This document shows positions 1 through 7,020 of a stretch of DNA of 15,111 nt, one piece after another (position 1 is the stretch's first letter; every line of letters begins with the position of its first letter). Location: NCBI GenBank assembly GCA_944393165.1, contig CALXZF010000056.1:1-15111 (forward strand). Direction: 5' to 3'. Under the pieces are notes generated by a model. It did not search any database. It was given only the letters and a program-made list of their open reading frames with translations, and was not told the DNA's origin. The stretch comes from an uncultured Clostridia bacterium. GTDB taxonomy: Bacteria; Bacillota_A; Clostridia; TANB77; CAG-508. The translations under genes and the position numbers were made by a program.

Positions 1-59
1 TTTTTCTTAAAAATACATGTTACTCTAAAAACTCCTGTTAATGGTATATTAGTCGCCAT
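1..59 (-). CDS. Start of the next gene, probably endolysin (3' part outside window)
   Basis: ATG 59 follows AAAAGGAGGAATAAAT. Only about 19 codons are visible: 'MATNIPLTGVFRVTCIFKKK'. Position right after a holin suggests the lytic enzyme. The opening resembles the beginning of Clostridia phage M23-type metallo-endopeptidases ('LxGxFRVTCxFxxKG' before the metal-binding part). No catalytic residue lies in the window, so the family is tentative. Confidence 0.5.
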   Translation of the reverse strand, partial: MATNIPLTGVFRVTCIFKK

Positions 60-61
60 AT

Positions 62-409
62 TTATTCCTCCTTTTTATCTTTTAGGATATCTCCTAATTT
101 TCCTAAATCTAAGCCTGCTTTTTTAAAATTCTCTAGTATAGACATAAATTCCATTGCACATATATAAACTGTTATTACTTGTGCTATAAAATTTAAATTA
201 AATGCATATTGTATTACATATCCCATTACAATTGCTAAAATTAAAAGGAGCTTATGTAAAAGCCCCTCTCGCATTACTTTACTGTCTACATTTTTATTTA
301 TTACTGCTTGTATAAATCCTGTTAATATGTCTAGTCCACTAAAAAATAATGGCGTTATTATTTGCCATATTATATTACTAAATGTTAATGTTTTTATTAT
401 TTCTTCCAT
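62..409 (-). CDS. Phage holin (toxin-secretion/phage lysis holin family)
   Basis: The protein has 115 residues. Holins form lesions in the cytoplasmic membrane at a set time and release endolysin. Seen: a first hydrophobic region around residues 12-36 with 'PLFFSGLDILTGFIQAVINK', where the 'x-x-D-x-x-T-G-x-x-x-A' pattern is typical of this holin family; a charged turn 'VDSKVMREGLLHK'; a second hydrophobic helix 'LLLILAIVMGYVIQYAF'; and a third 'FIAQVITVYICAMEFMSILENFKKAGL'. It ends in a charged tail 'LKDKKEE', as expected on the cytoplasmic side. It lies after the fibre gene and immediately before the probable endolysin, the standard lysis cassette order. The ATG has TAGGAGG within the fibre gene stop region. 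Confidence 0.88.
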   Translation of the reverse strand: MEEIIKTLTFSNIIWQIITPLFFSGLDILTGFIQAVINKNVDSKVMREGLLHKLLLILAIVMGYVIQYAFNLNFIAQVITVYICAMEFMSILENFKKAGLDLGKLGDILKDKKEE

Positions 410-423
410 TTTTAATTTTCCTC

Positions 424-2673
424 CTAACTTAAAATAGCTGCTTCTAGTGCTGCTATTCTATCTTCATAATTTTTATTAACTGTGTTTTGGTCTTTTTTGT
501 AAGTAACATCTAACGTAGCCAAACTATTATCTACTGCTATATTTGTTACATTCTTGTATGCATTTATTTTTTGTGCTTCTTTTTGCTTTTCTGTTAGTTC
601 TAGGTCTAGTGGGGTGGCTAGTTTGTAATAAATTGTTACAGGTGTTCCTGCAGTGTATTGTTCTGCTAAATATGCCTTCCAATCTTCTAATGTTGTTATA
701 TCTCTATATCCAAAAGCTAATTGTTTTCCAACTAATGCAGTAATCCATGCTTCTAATTCTGTTTTAGAACTATTCCAGGCTACAGGAGTAAAGTGGCTAC
801 AATATACATTTGGTGCTATATCTTGACTTGTTGTTAGTTGTTCTGCGTCAGAAAGATTAAGTCTAAAAGGTTGCGCACTTGTTTCAGCAAATCCATAACT
901 TTCATTTCCTGTTAATATTTTCTTATTCCACCCATGATGTTCTACATCTTCTATATAATCTCCTTCTAGCATTTCTTGTTGTATTGGCATTATTTTGGTT
1001 TGTTGCTCATATTTTGTATATTCTAATATTTCTGCAGTTGGTTCTTCTTCTAAAACAGATATTCTAAATGTAATACTTCCAGATTGTCCTGCATTATAAC
1101 TTAAAAATGTTCTTAACATTGAATTTGAGTCAGAAAAATCTTCTAAAGATGTAATTTCATCTATTTTTATATCTCCTGCTACTAAATTTGCAAATCCATA
1201 ATTTTTACTCCCTGAAAATTGTGGTTTATGGTCAGTTGCATTAAAAGAATGAACCATAATATTACCTGTTCCTGTAATTTCTTTTACTTCTAAAACCAAA
1301 TAATATTTTGTATTGGGTTTTATTAATTTAGATGGGTTTGTATAAACATTGTAATATTTTTGAGAACTTCCTGAACTGTTATCTACAGTTACTGTTACAA
1401 AATCTTCTTCATCTAAATTTAACGCTCCCATTCCTTTTACTAGGTCTCTTATATTAAACAATTGTTTATTACTTACATTTATCTCTACACTTCCCATTCC
1501 ATATGGACTGTAGGCTGTTGCTTTGTCGCCTGGTTCTATTTTTCTTTTACTGTTCAAATCTACAACCCACTCATAAAATCTAATGTATTCACAATTTTCT
1601 GGTAATTCTACAGTTCTTATATTTTTTGTAGTTATTGCATTATGACTTATCACGGACTTTAAACTGTCAAAAAATATTACTGTGTTGGAAGCATGCACTA
1701 AACTTAATGTTATATTTTTTAAACCTTTAACATTAATATAATTTTTACTTCTAACAACTTGCCAATCTTCATGTTCGTTTACACCTGTTGTATCATTTAT
1801 TGTTCCTTTTTCCATTTCTCCGTCAAACAAGTTTATATTACTTCCTACTGTTTCTACCTTAGATGGATAGTTTGGACTTGGCATTGCTCCGTATTGTTCA
1901 AATTCATCTTTGTCCACTTTTGAAATCTGTAATTTAATTACAAGATTATTAAATGAACTACCTGGAGTGATTTGAATCTGTACTCTTTGATAATTCACAT
2001 TGTCACTACTAACTTTCAATTTACTTATTTCACTTGAGCCTATCCTAAGAGTTTTAGTATTTTGCCAACTTATATCATAAATTATTAATCCTAAATTGCT
2101 CGTTGTTCCATCAGTAAAAGAACCGCTATCTTTAAATATATACATGTATAAATCTTTATCACAAGTAATTTTTTTATCGTCAGGTAATAACAACTCATAA
2201 GCCCAAAAATTTTCACTTGTATTAGTTCCATTTAAAGTTATACTAGAATCATTTTCATTATATGTTGCTGTTATTCCATTTTTTTCTGCTAATTTAAAAA
2301 GTGAAGAATCTAACAAATTATACCCTTCTCTTGTCTCTTGCTTATCTCCTCCGTTTAATCTAAACTTTGCTTCTAAATTACTACTGTCTGCTATATGTAT
2401 TGAATTTCCACTTGCTTCTCCTGTTGGGATTTGGTCTTCTAATACAATTACTTTATTTTGTAGTTCTGTTATTTGTCCTTGTTGTTCCTCTGTTTCTTGT
2501 TCTAAACTTGTTACTTTATTTTGTAAAGTTAAGATATCCGCAGATTCTTGTTCGTTTTCACCTTCAATTTTATCAAATTTAGCAGTTAAATCTTTTTCTA
2601 ATTGTTCAGAATATTCATCTAATGCACAAGGGTCGTTTTCTTCATAAATTGTTATTCCATTTACTTTTTTCAC
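424..2673 (-). CDS. Tail fibre / receptor-binding protein with coiled coil and repeated beta modules
   Basis: The protein has 749 residues from GTG 2673, which overlaps the upstream TGA and lies after GGGGAGG (2684-2690). An in-frame TTG at 2694 precedes that ribosome site and is rejected. Seen: a short N-terminal domain; a coiled coil at about 20-82 with a duplicated 'LQNKVxxLE' heptad block, typical of trimeric fibres; then at least three lectin-like beta modules, each opening with a Leu/Phe-Asn/Asp motif ('GYNLLDSS' near 117, 'NINLFDGE' near 280, 'NKQLFNIRD' near 402) and each closing near a 'Y-PYG' or 'YEQ' segment. The C-terminal domain ('ATPLDLELTEKQKEAQKINAYKNVTNI', then 'ATLDVTYKKDQNTVN') is a widespread ending of Clostridia prophage fibre proteins. 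Expected role: recognition of host surface glycans. Which module binds is unknown. Confidence 0.8.
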   Translation of the reverse strand: MKKVNGITIYEENDPCALDEYSEQLEKDLTAKFDKIEGENEQESADILTLQNKVTSLEQETEEQQGQITELQNKVIVLEDQIPTGEASGNSIHIADSSNLEAKFRLNGGDKQETREGYNLLDSSLFKLAEKNGITATYNENDSSITLNGTNTSENFWAYELLLPDDKKITCDKDLYMYIFKDSGSFTDGTTSNLGLIIYDISWQNTKTLRIGSSEISKLKVSSDNVNYQRVQIQITPGSSFNNLVIKLQISKVDKDEFEQYGAMPSPNYPSKVETVGSNINLFDGEMEKGTINDTTGVNEHEDWQVVRSKNYINVKGLKNITLSLVHASNTVIFFDSLKSVISHNAITTKNIRTVELPENCEYIRFYEWVVDLNSKRKIEPGDKATAYSPYGMGSVEINVSNKQLFNIRDLVKGMGALNLDEEDFVTVTVDNSSGSSQKYYNVYTNPSKLIKPNTKYYLVLEVKEITGTGNIMVHSFNATDHKPQFSGSKNYGFANLVAGDIKIDEITSLEDFSDSNSMLRTFLSYNAGQSGSITFRISVLEEEPTAEILEYTKYEQQTKIMPIQQEMLEGDYIEDVEHHGWNKKILTGNESYGFAETSAQPFRLNLSDAEQLTTSQDIAPNVYCSHFTPVAWNSSKTELEAWITALVGKQLAFGYRDITTLEDWKAYLAEQYTAGTPVTIYYKLATPLDLELTEKQKEAQKINAYKNVTNIAVDNSLATLDVTYKKDQNTVNKNYEDRIAALEAAILS

Positions 2674-2837
2674 AATCCTCTTACCTCCCCACAACTATAT
2701 TCTTGTGCAGCTACACAGGTTATCGTTTTCATTTCCGCACAAGTCATATATCGTATTGCTTTTATTTTTAAAATAAAAGTAGAGCCAACAACTATTTTGC
2801 TTGGCTCTATTATTTTTTCTATTATTTTATTTGCCAT
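2670..2837 (-). CDS. Small tail-region protein of unknown function (55 aa)
   Basis: ATG 2837 follows AGGAGGTAATA, which begins at the stop of the dockerin protein (TAGGAGG). The product has 55 residues: 'MANKIIEKIIEPSKIVVGST', a strand 'FILKIKAIRYM', and a Cys-containing tail (three Cys in the last third). The 'P-x-x-I-x-V-G-x-x-F-x-L-x-I' pattern resembles the single beta-hairpin proteins often encoded beside phage fibre genes. Its TGA overlaps the GTG start of the fibre gene (GTGA), indicating translational coupling. A terminator-like inverted repeat lies inside the reading frame. No function is known from the sequence. Confidence 0.65.
   Translation of the reverse strand: MANKIIEKIIEPSKIVVGSTFILKIKAIRYMTCAEMKTITCVAAQEYSCGEVRGL
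2781..2808 (-). terminator. Terminator-like inverted repeat inside the 55-residue reading frame
   Basis: AGAGCCAA (2781-2788) and TTGGCTCT (2801-2808) form an 8-base perfect inverted repeat with a 12-base loop. On the coding strand it is preceded by AGAAAAAATAAT and followed by ACTTTTATTTT. The stem is half GC in very AT-rich surroundings, so it stands out. It may act as an attenuator before the fibre gene or stay inactive while the small protein is translated. Confidence 0.5.
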
Positions 2838-2846
2838 TATTACCTC

Positions 2847-3932
2847 CTAATTGTTAGGAATCATCGTTTGAATTACTGCAGCATCCAAAGGTGTTACTTC
2901 TCCATCTTCGTTTGCATCTGCTGCCTTTAATTGCTTATCTGTTAATGCTATATCTCCAACAGTATAGGATAAAACCATATCTGCATCCTCTTGTGTTATT
3001 TCTCCATCTCCATTAACATCTCCTAATATATAATCAACATTTTTAGTATATTGTGGTGTTTTCATTAGGATTAATTTGTAAGTAACATTGTTGCCAGGTG
3101 TTTCATCTCCAAGTTTGCTTGCTGAAATTGTAATATTATTAGGCTTTAATGTAGCAACTAAATTAGCACTTCCTAAAAGATAAGAAGAAGATAAATTACC
3201 ATCCGAACTTGTACTCCACCAATCTTCATGAACTGTACTATGTCCCATTAAACCTATTATTATACTATTCTGACTAGTAAATCCATTTGGATAACCTATT
3301 TCTGCACTTCCACTTAAATATCCACTACCTGCTGCAGGCATCACGATTATTCCATTTATAACAACAATATCATTTTTTAAAACATAAGCACTTCCATCTT
3401 CTACATTTGCTAATTCCTGCTTCAATTCGTTTAAAACGGATTGATATTCTGTTTCTATTGCATTATAAATGCTATCAAAATCTAAAAATGTTCTCATGTC
3501 TTGAAATTCTGTTATTCCATTTGTTCCTGTTCTAAATCTTGCTAATTCATACTGGTAAACTCCTGAATTATTTTTTACAATATTAGTTTGTGTTAAATTT
3601 GGATATGCACTAGTGCTAGTTATTATTTTGTAACTAGCTTGATTAAATTCACTTTCTGTATTTTGCTTATCTAAATCTATTTCTATTACTAATTTACAAT
3701 AAGCACTATTAGTTCCTGCAGACAACGTTGTTGATGAATCTTCTTCTAAAAATCTTCCTTGAATACATACTGCTCCAGTATCTATACTTACATTAGAGCC
3801 ACTATATGTTACTGCCATTCCATTTTTAAAATTGTTAGAAACTCCATTTGCTCCATTTAAAAATGTGTTTATAAATAAAGCAAAAATAGGATTTCCAAAT
3901 AATTGTTTACTAAAAACATGTCCTTTAAGCAT
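2847..3932 (-). CDS. Baseplate/tail tip protein with C-terminal type I dockerin
   Basis: The protein has 361 residues and follows Tal. The N-terminal part ('NPIFALFINTFLNGANGVSN', then 'GSNVSIDTGAVCIQGRFLEED' near 45-65 and 'YQYELARFRTGTNGITEFQDMRTF' near 127-150) resembles upper baseplate / fibre-attachment proteins of Firmicutes siphoviruses. A helix near 157-176 could trimerise. A beta domain (about 185-290) contains 'MGHSTVHEDWWS'. Residues 301-361 are a dockerin: two 12-residue calcium loops, DVNGDGEITQED (from about 305) and DANEDGEVTPLD (from about 339), each with Asp/Asn/Asp at loop positions 1, 3, 5 and Asp at 12, each followed by a helix. Dockerins bind cohesins of cellulosome-type scaffolds. 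A role in attachment to a cohesin on host or phage is inference. Confidence 0.8.
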   Translation of the reverse strand: MLKGHVFSKQLFGNPIFALFINTFLNGANGVSNNFKNGMAVTYSGSNVSIDTGAVCIQGRFLEEDSSTTLSAGTNSAYCKLVIEIDLDKQNTESEFNQASYKIITSTSAYPNLTQTNIVKNNSGVYQYELARFRTGTNGITEFQDMRTFLDFDSIYNAIETEYQSVLNELKQELANVEDGSAYVLKNDIVVINGIIVMPAAGSGYLSGSAEIGYPNGFTSQNSIIIGLMGHSTVHEDWWSTSSDGNLSSSYLLGSANLVATLKPNNITISASKLGDETPGNNVTYKLILMKTPQYTKNVDYILGDVNGDGEITQEDADMVLSYTVGDIALTDKQLKAADANEDGEVTPLDAAVIQTMIPNN

Positions 3933-3933
3933 T

Positions 3934-5157
3934 TTATTTACTCCTCTCTTTTAATAATTTATCTATAAAATTAATACGAATATTTCCGCAAGTATACTCT
4001 ACAAACTTATTTTGTGTTATTTTAATTGCAGAAATATATGTATCATAAATTAAAGATTCTTTTGTTTTTATAGCAATAGGTGTACCAACTTGAATAAATC
4101 TATTGTAATAAGCAAATGTTATATTATGATTGTATGAATTTGATTTAATTGCATTTAATGCTGTTTGTGGTGCGTCTTCATATTTTGATGTATATACTGT
4201 TTCTGTTTTACCTTCCGCTCTATTTACATTACTCATATCTGTAGTTGTTGTCCTATCATTTAGCAAATAAAGTATATATGTGTCTGTATCTGTTAAAACT
4301 ACTACTTTACTTACTATATCTGTTTCAAAAACTTCTGTATAGTTTGAAATAGGTTGTGCATTAACATCTATAATCTCTTTGTCTATTTCTTTGGCTTCTA
4401 TTGTTATTTGTAATTTTTTGTTAACAACAGAAAAACTGTACACTATATCATAATTCTGTGTACAGTTAGTCATCCAAGTGTGTAAATTATAGATGTTATT
4501 ATTTACATTAGTTACACTTATTTGCTTTTTATTATGTGTTTTTATATTTAACACTAAATAATCTAAATTTACAAAAGTATCTTCATTGTTTATAAAATTA
4601 TTTGTTATAGTATTTCCTATAAAATCTTCTACTCCTGTTGTATTTATTAAATTTTCGCTTTCTAAAATAACATTCTGGTCAAATATGTTTGTTATATATT
4701 TTAAAGTGTATGTATATAAAGCTTGTCCATCTGTATTTTGGATATTTTCAATTTTTCCCCAATAAACAACCTCGTTATTTTTCTTTATTGCTACTATATC
4801 TCTTGCTTTTGCAGTTGTTTTCTTTAGAACTCTTATTATTGTATTAGAGTTTGTTTCTTCATCTATATTAATTTCATAGTCCGCTATCTCTACTATATCT
4901 TTTACTGTAAAGTCTTTATAATCAAATATCCACATAAAAACTTTATTAGTTTCAATTTTTATAGATTCTTTTGCTAAAATTTGAATTACTAAATTATCTT
5001 CGTAATTTTCTTCTAAAAGGTCTGTAAATTCAATATCAGCGGTATATATTCCTCCTGTTTTTGGGGCTGTTAATTCTAATTCATAATACCCAGTCTGAGG
5101 ATTATATGTTGCTATATAATTTTGATTATTAAAACTAACTGTTAACTGATTTTCCAT
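3934..5157 (-). CDS. Tal-like tail tip hub protein (gp37/endopeptidase-tail type, no lysin domain)
   Basis: The protein has 407 residues and directly follows Dit with only a ribosome-site gap. The first 65 or so residues look like a separate beta-sandwich ('YIATYNPQTGYYELELTAPKTGGIYTADIEFTD'). The remainder matches the plan of siphovirus tail hub proteins: 'FDYKDFTVKDIVEIADYEINIDEE' (78-101), 'DIVAIKKNNEVVYWGKIENIQN' (119-140, the conserved 'd-v-i--n-e-vy-GiI--i' strand pair), 'LYTYTLKYITNIFDQNVIL' (146-164), and late strands 'GTPIAIKTKESLIYDTYISAIKITQN'. It would plug the tube and contact the host surface. Many Tal proteins carry a C-terminal peptidase or long fibre. This one ends soon after the hub domain, so any wall-degrading activity must come from elsewhere. 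Its last codons contain the ribosome site of the next gene (GAGAGGAGT). Confidence 0.75.
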   Translation of the reverse strand: MENQLTVSFNNQNYIATYNPQTGYYELELTAPKTGGIYTADIEFTDLLEENYEDNLVIQILAKESIKIETNKVFMWIFDYKDFTVKDIVEIADYEINIDEETNSNTIIRVLKKTTAKARDIVAIKKNNEVVYWGKIENIQNTDGQALYTYTLKYITNIFDQNVILESENLINTTGVEDFIGNTITNNFINNEDTFVNLDYLVLNIKTHNKKQISVTNVNNNIYNLHTWMTNCTQNYDIVYSFSVVNKKLQITIEAKEIDKEIIDVNAQPISNYTEVFETDIVSKVVVLTDTDTYILYLLNDRTTTTDMSNVNRAEGKTETVYTSKYEDAPQTALNAIKSNSYNHNITFAYYNRFIQVGTPIAIKTKESLIYDTYISAIKITQNKFVEYTCGNIRINFIDKLLKERSK

Positions 5158-5166
5158 AATAACCTC

Positions 5167-6024
5167 CTAAACAGCCTTATATCTAGGATATATAGTTAAT
5201 TGTGCATTTAAAACTTCATTGTCTGCTGTTAAACGGATTTCACAAGACTTGTTTTTAGGGATTCTTATTACATTATCATTTTCAAAGTCTATGTAGTCTA
5301 AACTAAACAAACTTTGGATAGTTCCATCTGTATTTTGTTTTGCAATTGTAAATTGATTTTCTCTAGTATCATAAATTAATTTTTCATATTGTGCTATTGT
5401 AGTTGAAACTTCTACCGTTTGATATAGATGTCCTTCTATATATAGTTCTATTTTTGGATTTACTACATTTCCATCTATTTCTGCATAAATTGGAGCTTCA
5501 ATATGCCCTTTATTGATATATTGCAAACTCCTTGAATCATAATCAGAAAATTTGCTATCCCATCTAAAATCCCATCTTATTTCATTCGTTAAAGGTTCTA
5601 CTGTATAGATAATAGTATTTTCCTCATACCACAAACTTAAACAATCAAAAACAACAGGTTCAGATAAAATTCCGTTTGTTTGAAGTTGTGTTTTAGATAA
5701 AGACTGTATTTGTATATCTTTAAAATATTCTTTATAAGTTCCATCTGAATAAGGAATTTTATATCCAAATCTTAAATTTTCTGAACCTTCTACAAAATTT
5801 ACAAAAGAAGTATAATTATCATAATTAATAAAGTTTAATGTGCCACCTATTTGTCCTTGTTGTATTTTTCTTAAATTGTTGATAAAAGTATCATTTAACT
5901 GCTGATACTCAGTTATATATGCATAACCTAGACCTGTTGGGTCTGTTAATAAACAATAATTATATATGTCTATTAAAGAGAACTCTTGTCCTTTATCATT
6001 TATTAGTTTAAATTCTCTAACCAT
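5167..6024 (-). CDS. Distal tail protein (Dit), siphovirus type
   Basis: Dit forms the hexameric hub ring at the tail tip that links the tube to the Tal protein and to receptor-binding proteins. It has 285 residues from ATG 6024, which is preceded by CGGAGGA at 6031-6037. An open extension to a GTG at 6114 has no ribosome site and would cross a terminator-like hairpin, so it is rejected. Seen: 'VREFKLINDKGQEFSLIDIYNYCLLTDPTGLGYAYITEYQQ' in the first 45 residues, which is the usual Dit opening; 'QGQIGGTLNFINYDNYTSFVNFV' near 59-82, the typical turn before the belt; 'YKEYFKDIQIQSLSKTQLQTNGILSEPVVFDCLSLWYE' near 101-138. The second half is the galectin-like beta domain, ending 'EVLNAQLTIYPRYKAV'. 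Position between tape measure and Tal agrees. Confidence 0.85.
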   Translation of the reverse strand: MVREFKLINDKGQEFSLIDIYNYCLLTDPTGLGYAYITEYQQLNDTFINNLRKIQQGQIGGTLNFINYDNYTSFVNFVEGSENLRFGYKIPYSDGTYKEYFKDIQIQSLSKTQLQTNGILSEPVVFDCLSLWYEENTIIYTVEPLTNEIRWDFRWDSKFSDYDSRSLQYINKGHIEAPIYAEIDGNVVNPKIELYIEGHLYQTVEVSTTIAQYEKLIYDTRENQFTIAKQNTDGTIQSLFSLDYIDFENDNVIRIPKNKSCEIRLTADNEVLNAQLTIYPRYKAV

Positions 6025-6063
6025 TGTTTTTCCTCCGTTTTCAAAGTATATAAATATATTAGT

Positions 6064-6101
6064 CAAAAATATAAAGCCCTTAAAATTCAATTTAAGAGCT
6101 T
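6064..6101 (-). terminator. Terminator-like hairpin upstream of the distal tail gene
   Basis: On the coding strand AAGCTCTTAAA pairs with TTTAAGGGCTT (6091-6101 with 6074-6084, one G-T pair) around a six-base loop and is followed by TATATTTTTG. The stem has GC pairs at its base and a T-rich tail, so it meets the simple form of an intrinsic terminator. The plus-strand version has a C-A mismatch, so the minus direction is favoured. It sits about 40 bases before the ribosome site of the next gene. Confidence 0.6.
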
Positions 6102-6114
6102 GTTTTAAAAACAC

Positions 6115-6143
6115 TTTAAAGGTTATTTTCTGTAACTTTTAAA
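6115..6143. repeat. Inverted repeat between accessory gene and distal tail gene
   Basis: TTTAAAGGTTA (6115-6125) and TAACTTTTAAA (6133-6143) are complementary apart from one G-T pair on the plus strand (A-C mismatch on the minus strand). The loop is TTTTCTG. It is the middle of three hairpins in this 168-base gap. It has no clear T-run in the coding direction, so a terminator role is uncertain. Confidence 0.45.
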
Positions 6144-6155
6144 CTATTTTTAAAC

Positions 6156-6193
6156 AAATAAAACACACTACATTTCTGTAATGTGTTTTATTT
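6156..6193 (-). terminator. Terminator hairpin after the accessory gene
   Basis: A perfect 12-base inverted repeat, AAATAAAACACA (6156-6167) with TGTGTTTTATTT (6182-6193), overlaps the TAA stop of the accessory gene. The 14-base centre contains a further TACA/TGTA pairing around TTTC. On the coding strand the stem is followed by GTTTAAAAA. The A-rich and T-rich flanks make it plausible in both directions, though the stem itself is AT-rich. Confidence 0.65.
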
Positions 6194-7020
6194 TAATTTA
6201 GTTCAATATATTTTCCATAAATAAGTGGCAAATTTATTGATGCTCCTAATGTGCTTGTATATGTATAATCTCCTTGTGATGTTCCATATATAGTTATAAT
6301 ATCACCTTCTAATATTTTATCCTCTCCTGCTTCTGGATAATATACTACATATATTGTATCTGTATAATATGTTGTATATGTTCCTTCTTTTGTGATATTA
6401 ACCCTCAAATCAACACCAGATGTTCCATAAAGTGCCTGTACTACTTCTCCTGTAACTTTTACATTTGTTCCTTTGAAATTTTCTGGATTTCTTGCCATTT
6501 GTTCAAAAGTATATGTTTGACAAGTTGCTTTAAATTCTGATTCTTCTTGTTGCTTTCTAGCTATTTCTTCTTCTTGCTTTTTCTTTTCTTCTGCTTCTTG
6601 TTCTGCTATTCGTTTTTCTTCTGCTATATTTGTTACAACAATATTATTGTTTTCTTTTTTTACTTCAGCTATTTCATAATTGTCATTATTTTTTGCATTT
6701 TCTTCATTTGAAAATACCCATATTTTATAAGTTTCATAATCTGTATTATCTTTTTCTCTTTCTTGATAAATACTTTCTAATTGCTCATCTGTTATAAATT
6801 CACTAGCTATTATTTTATCTATTTTTTCTTTAGAATCATTTTTTAAGATACTACTATAAAATGTATAATCTTGACTTGTTGATTCAATTTCATTTGTGAC
6901 TGTTTGTTGAGTTGAATTTTGAGTTTGTGAACTTCCTAATGCTAATATAACAATTACAATAATTAGCCAAAACCACCATTTCTTATAAATTGACCTCTTT
7001 TCTACTTTTTCATTTACCAT
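6193..7020 (-). CDS. Membrane-anchored accessory protein with C-terminal OB-fold-like domain (moron-like)
   Basis: The protein has 275 residues and is not a recognised tail component. Seen: a basic N-terminus, then one hydrophobic segment with a Trp-rich start (about residues 15-29) ending LALGSS with no Cys, so a membrane anchor rather than a lipoprotein. A Gln/Thr/Ser linker follows, then a small domain around 50-130, then a Glu/Lys/Gln-rich single helix 133-163. The C-terminal domain from 'CQTYTFEQMARNPENFKGTNVKVTGEVVQ' to the end has the look of an OB-fold common in Firmicutes exported proteins of unknown function. The charge pattern predicts N-in, C-out. It lies between tape measure and distal tail genes, with its own candidate promoter and a terminator. 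Together these suggest a lysogenic-conversion or superinfection-exclusion gene; this is inference. A structural role is less likely. Confidence 0.7.
   Translation of the reverse strand: MVNEKVEKRSIYKKWWFWLIIVIVILALGSSQTQNSTQQTVTNEIESTSQDYTFYSSILKNDSKEKIDKIIASEFITDEQLESIYQEREKDNTDYETYKIWVFSNEENAKNNDNYEIAEVKKENNNIVVTNIAEEKRIAEQEAEEKKKQEEEIARKQQEESEFKATCQTYTFEQMARNPENFKGTNVKVTGEVVQALYGTSGVDLRVNITKEGTYTTYYTDTIYVVYYPEAGEDKILEGDIITIYGTSQGDYTYTSTLGASINLPLIYGKYIELN

Noticed and set aside
543..1067. Plus-strand reading frames of 60-70 codons opposite the fibre gene
   Set aside because: Low-complexity Leu/Phe/Tyr-rich translations produced by the antisense of AT-rich codons, with no ribosome sites. 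They are shadows of the fibre gene. The same applies to plus-strand frames at 2367-2582, 7693-7917, 8389-8631, 10499-10714, 12628-12939, 13480-13767 and 14092-14863.
2674..2694. Fibre start at TTG 2694
   Set aside because: It lies upstream of the GGGGAGG site. GTG 2673 has that site at proper distance and a GTGA overlap with the upstream stop.
6025..6075. Promoter for the Dit gene (TTGACT and TATACT near 6050)
   Set aside because: The two elements are about 10 bases apart, far short of the 16-18 needed, and the region is simply AT-rich.
6025..6114. Extended N-terminus of Dit starting at a GTG near 6114
   Set aside because: No ribosome site, crosses a terminator-like hairpin, and the family-like sequence begins at ATG 6024 behind CGGAGGA.
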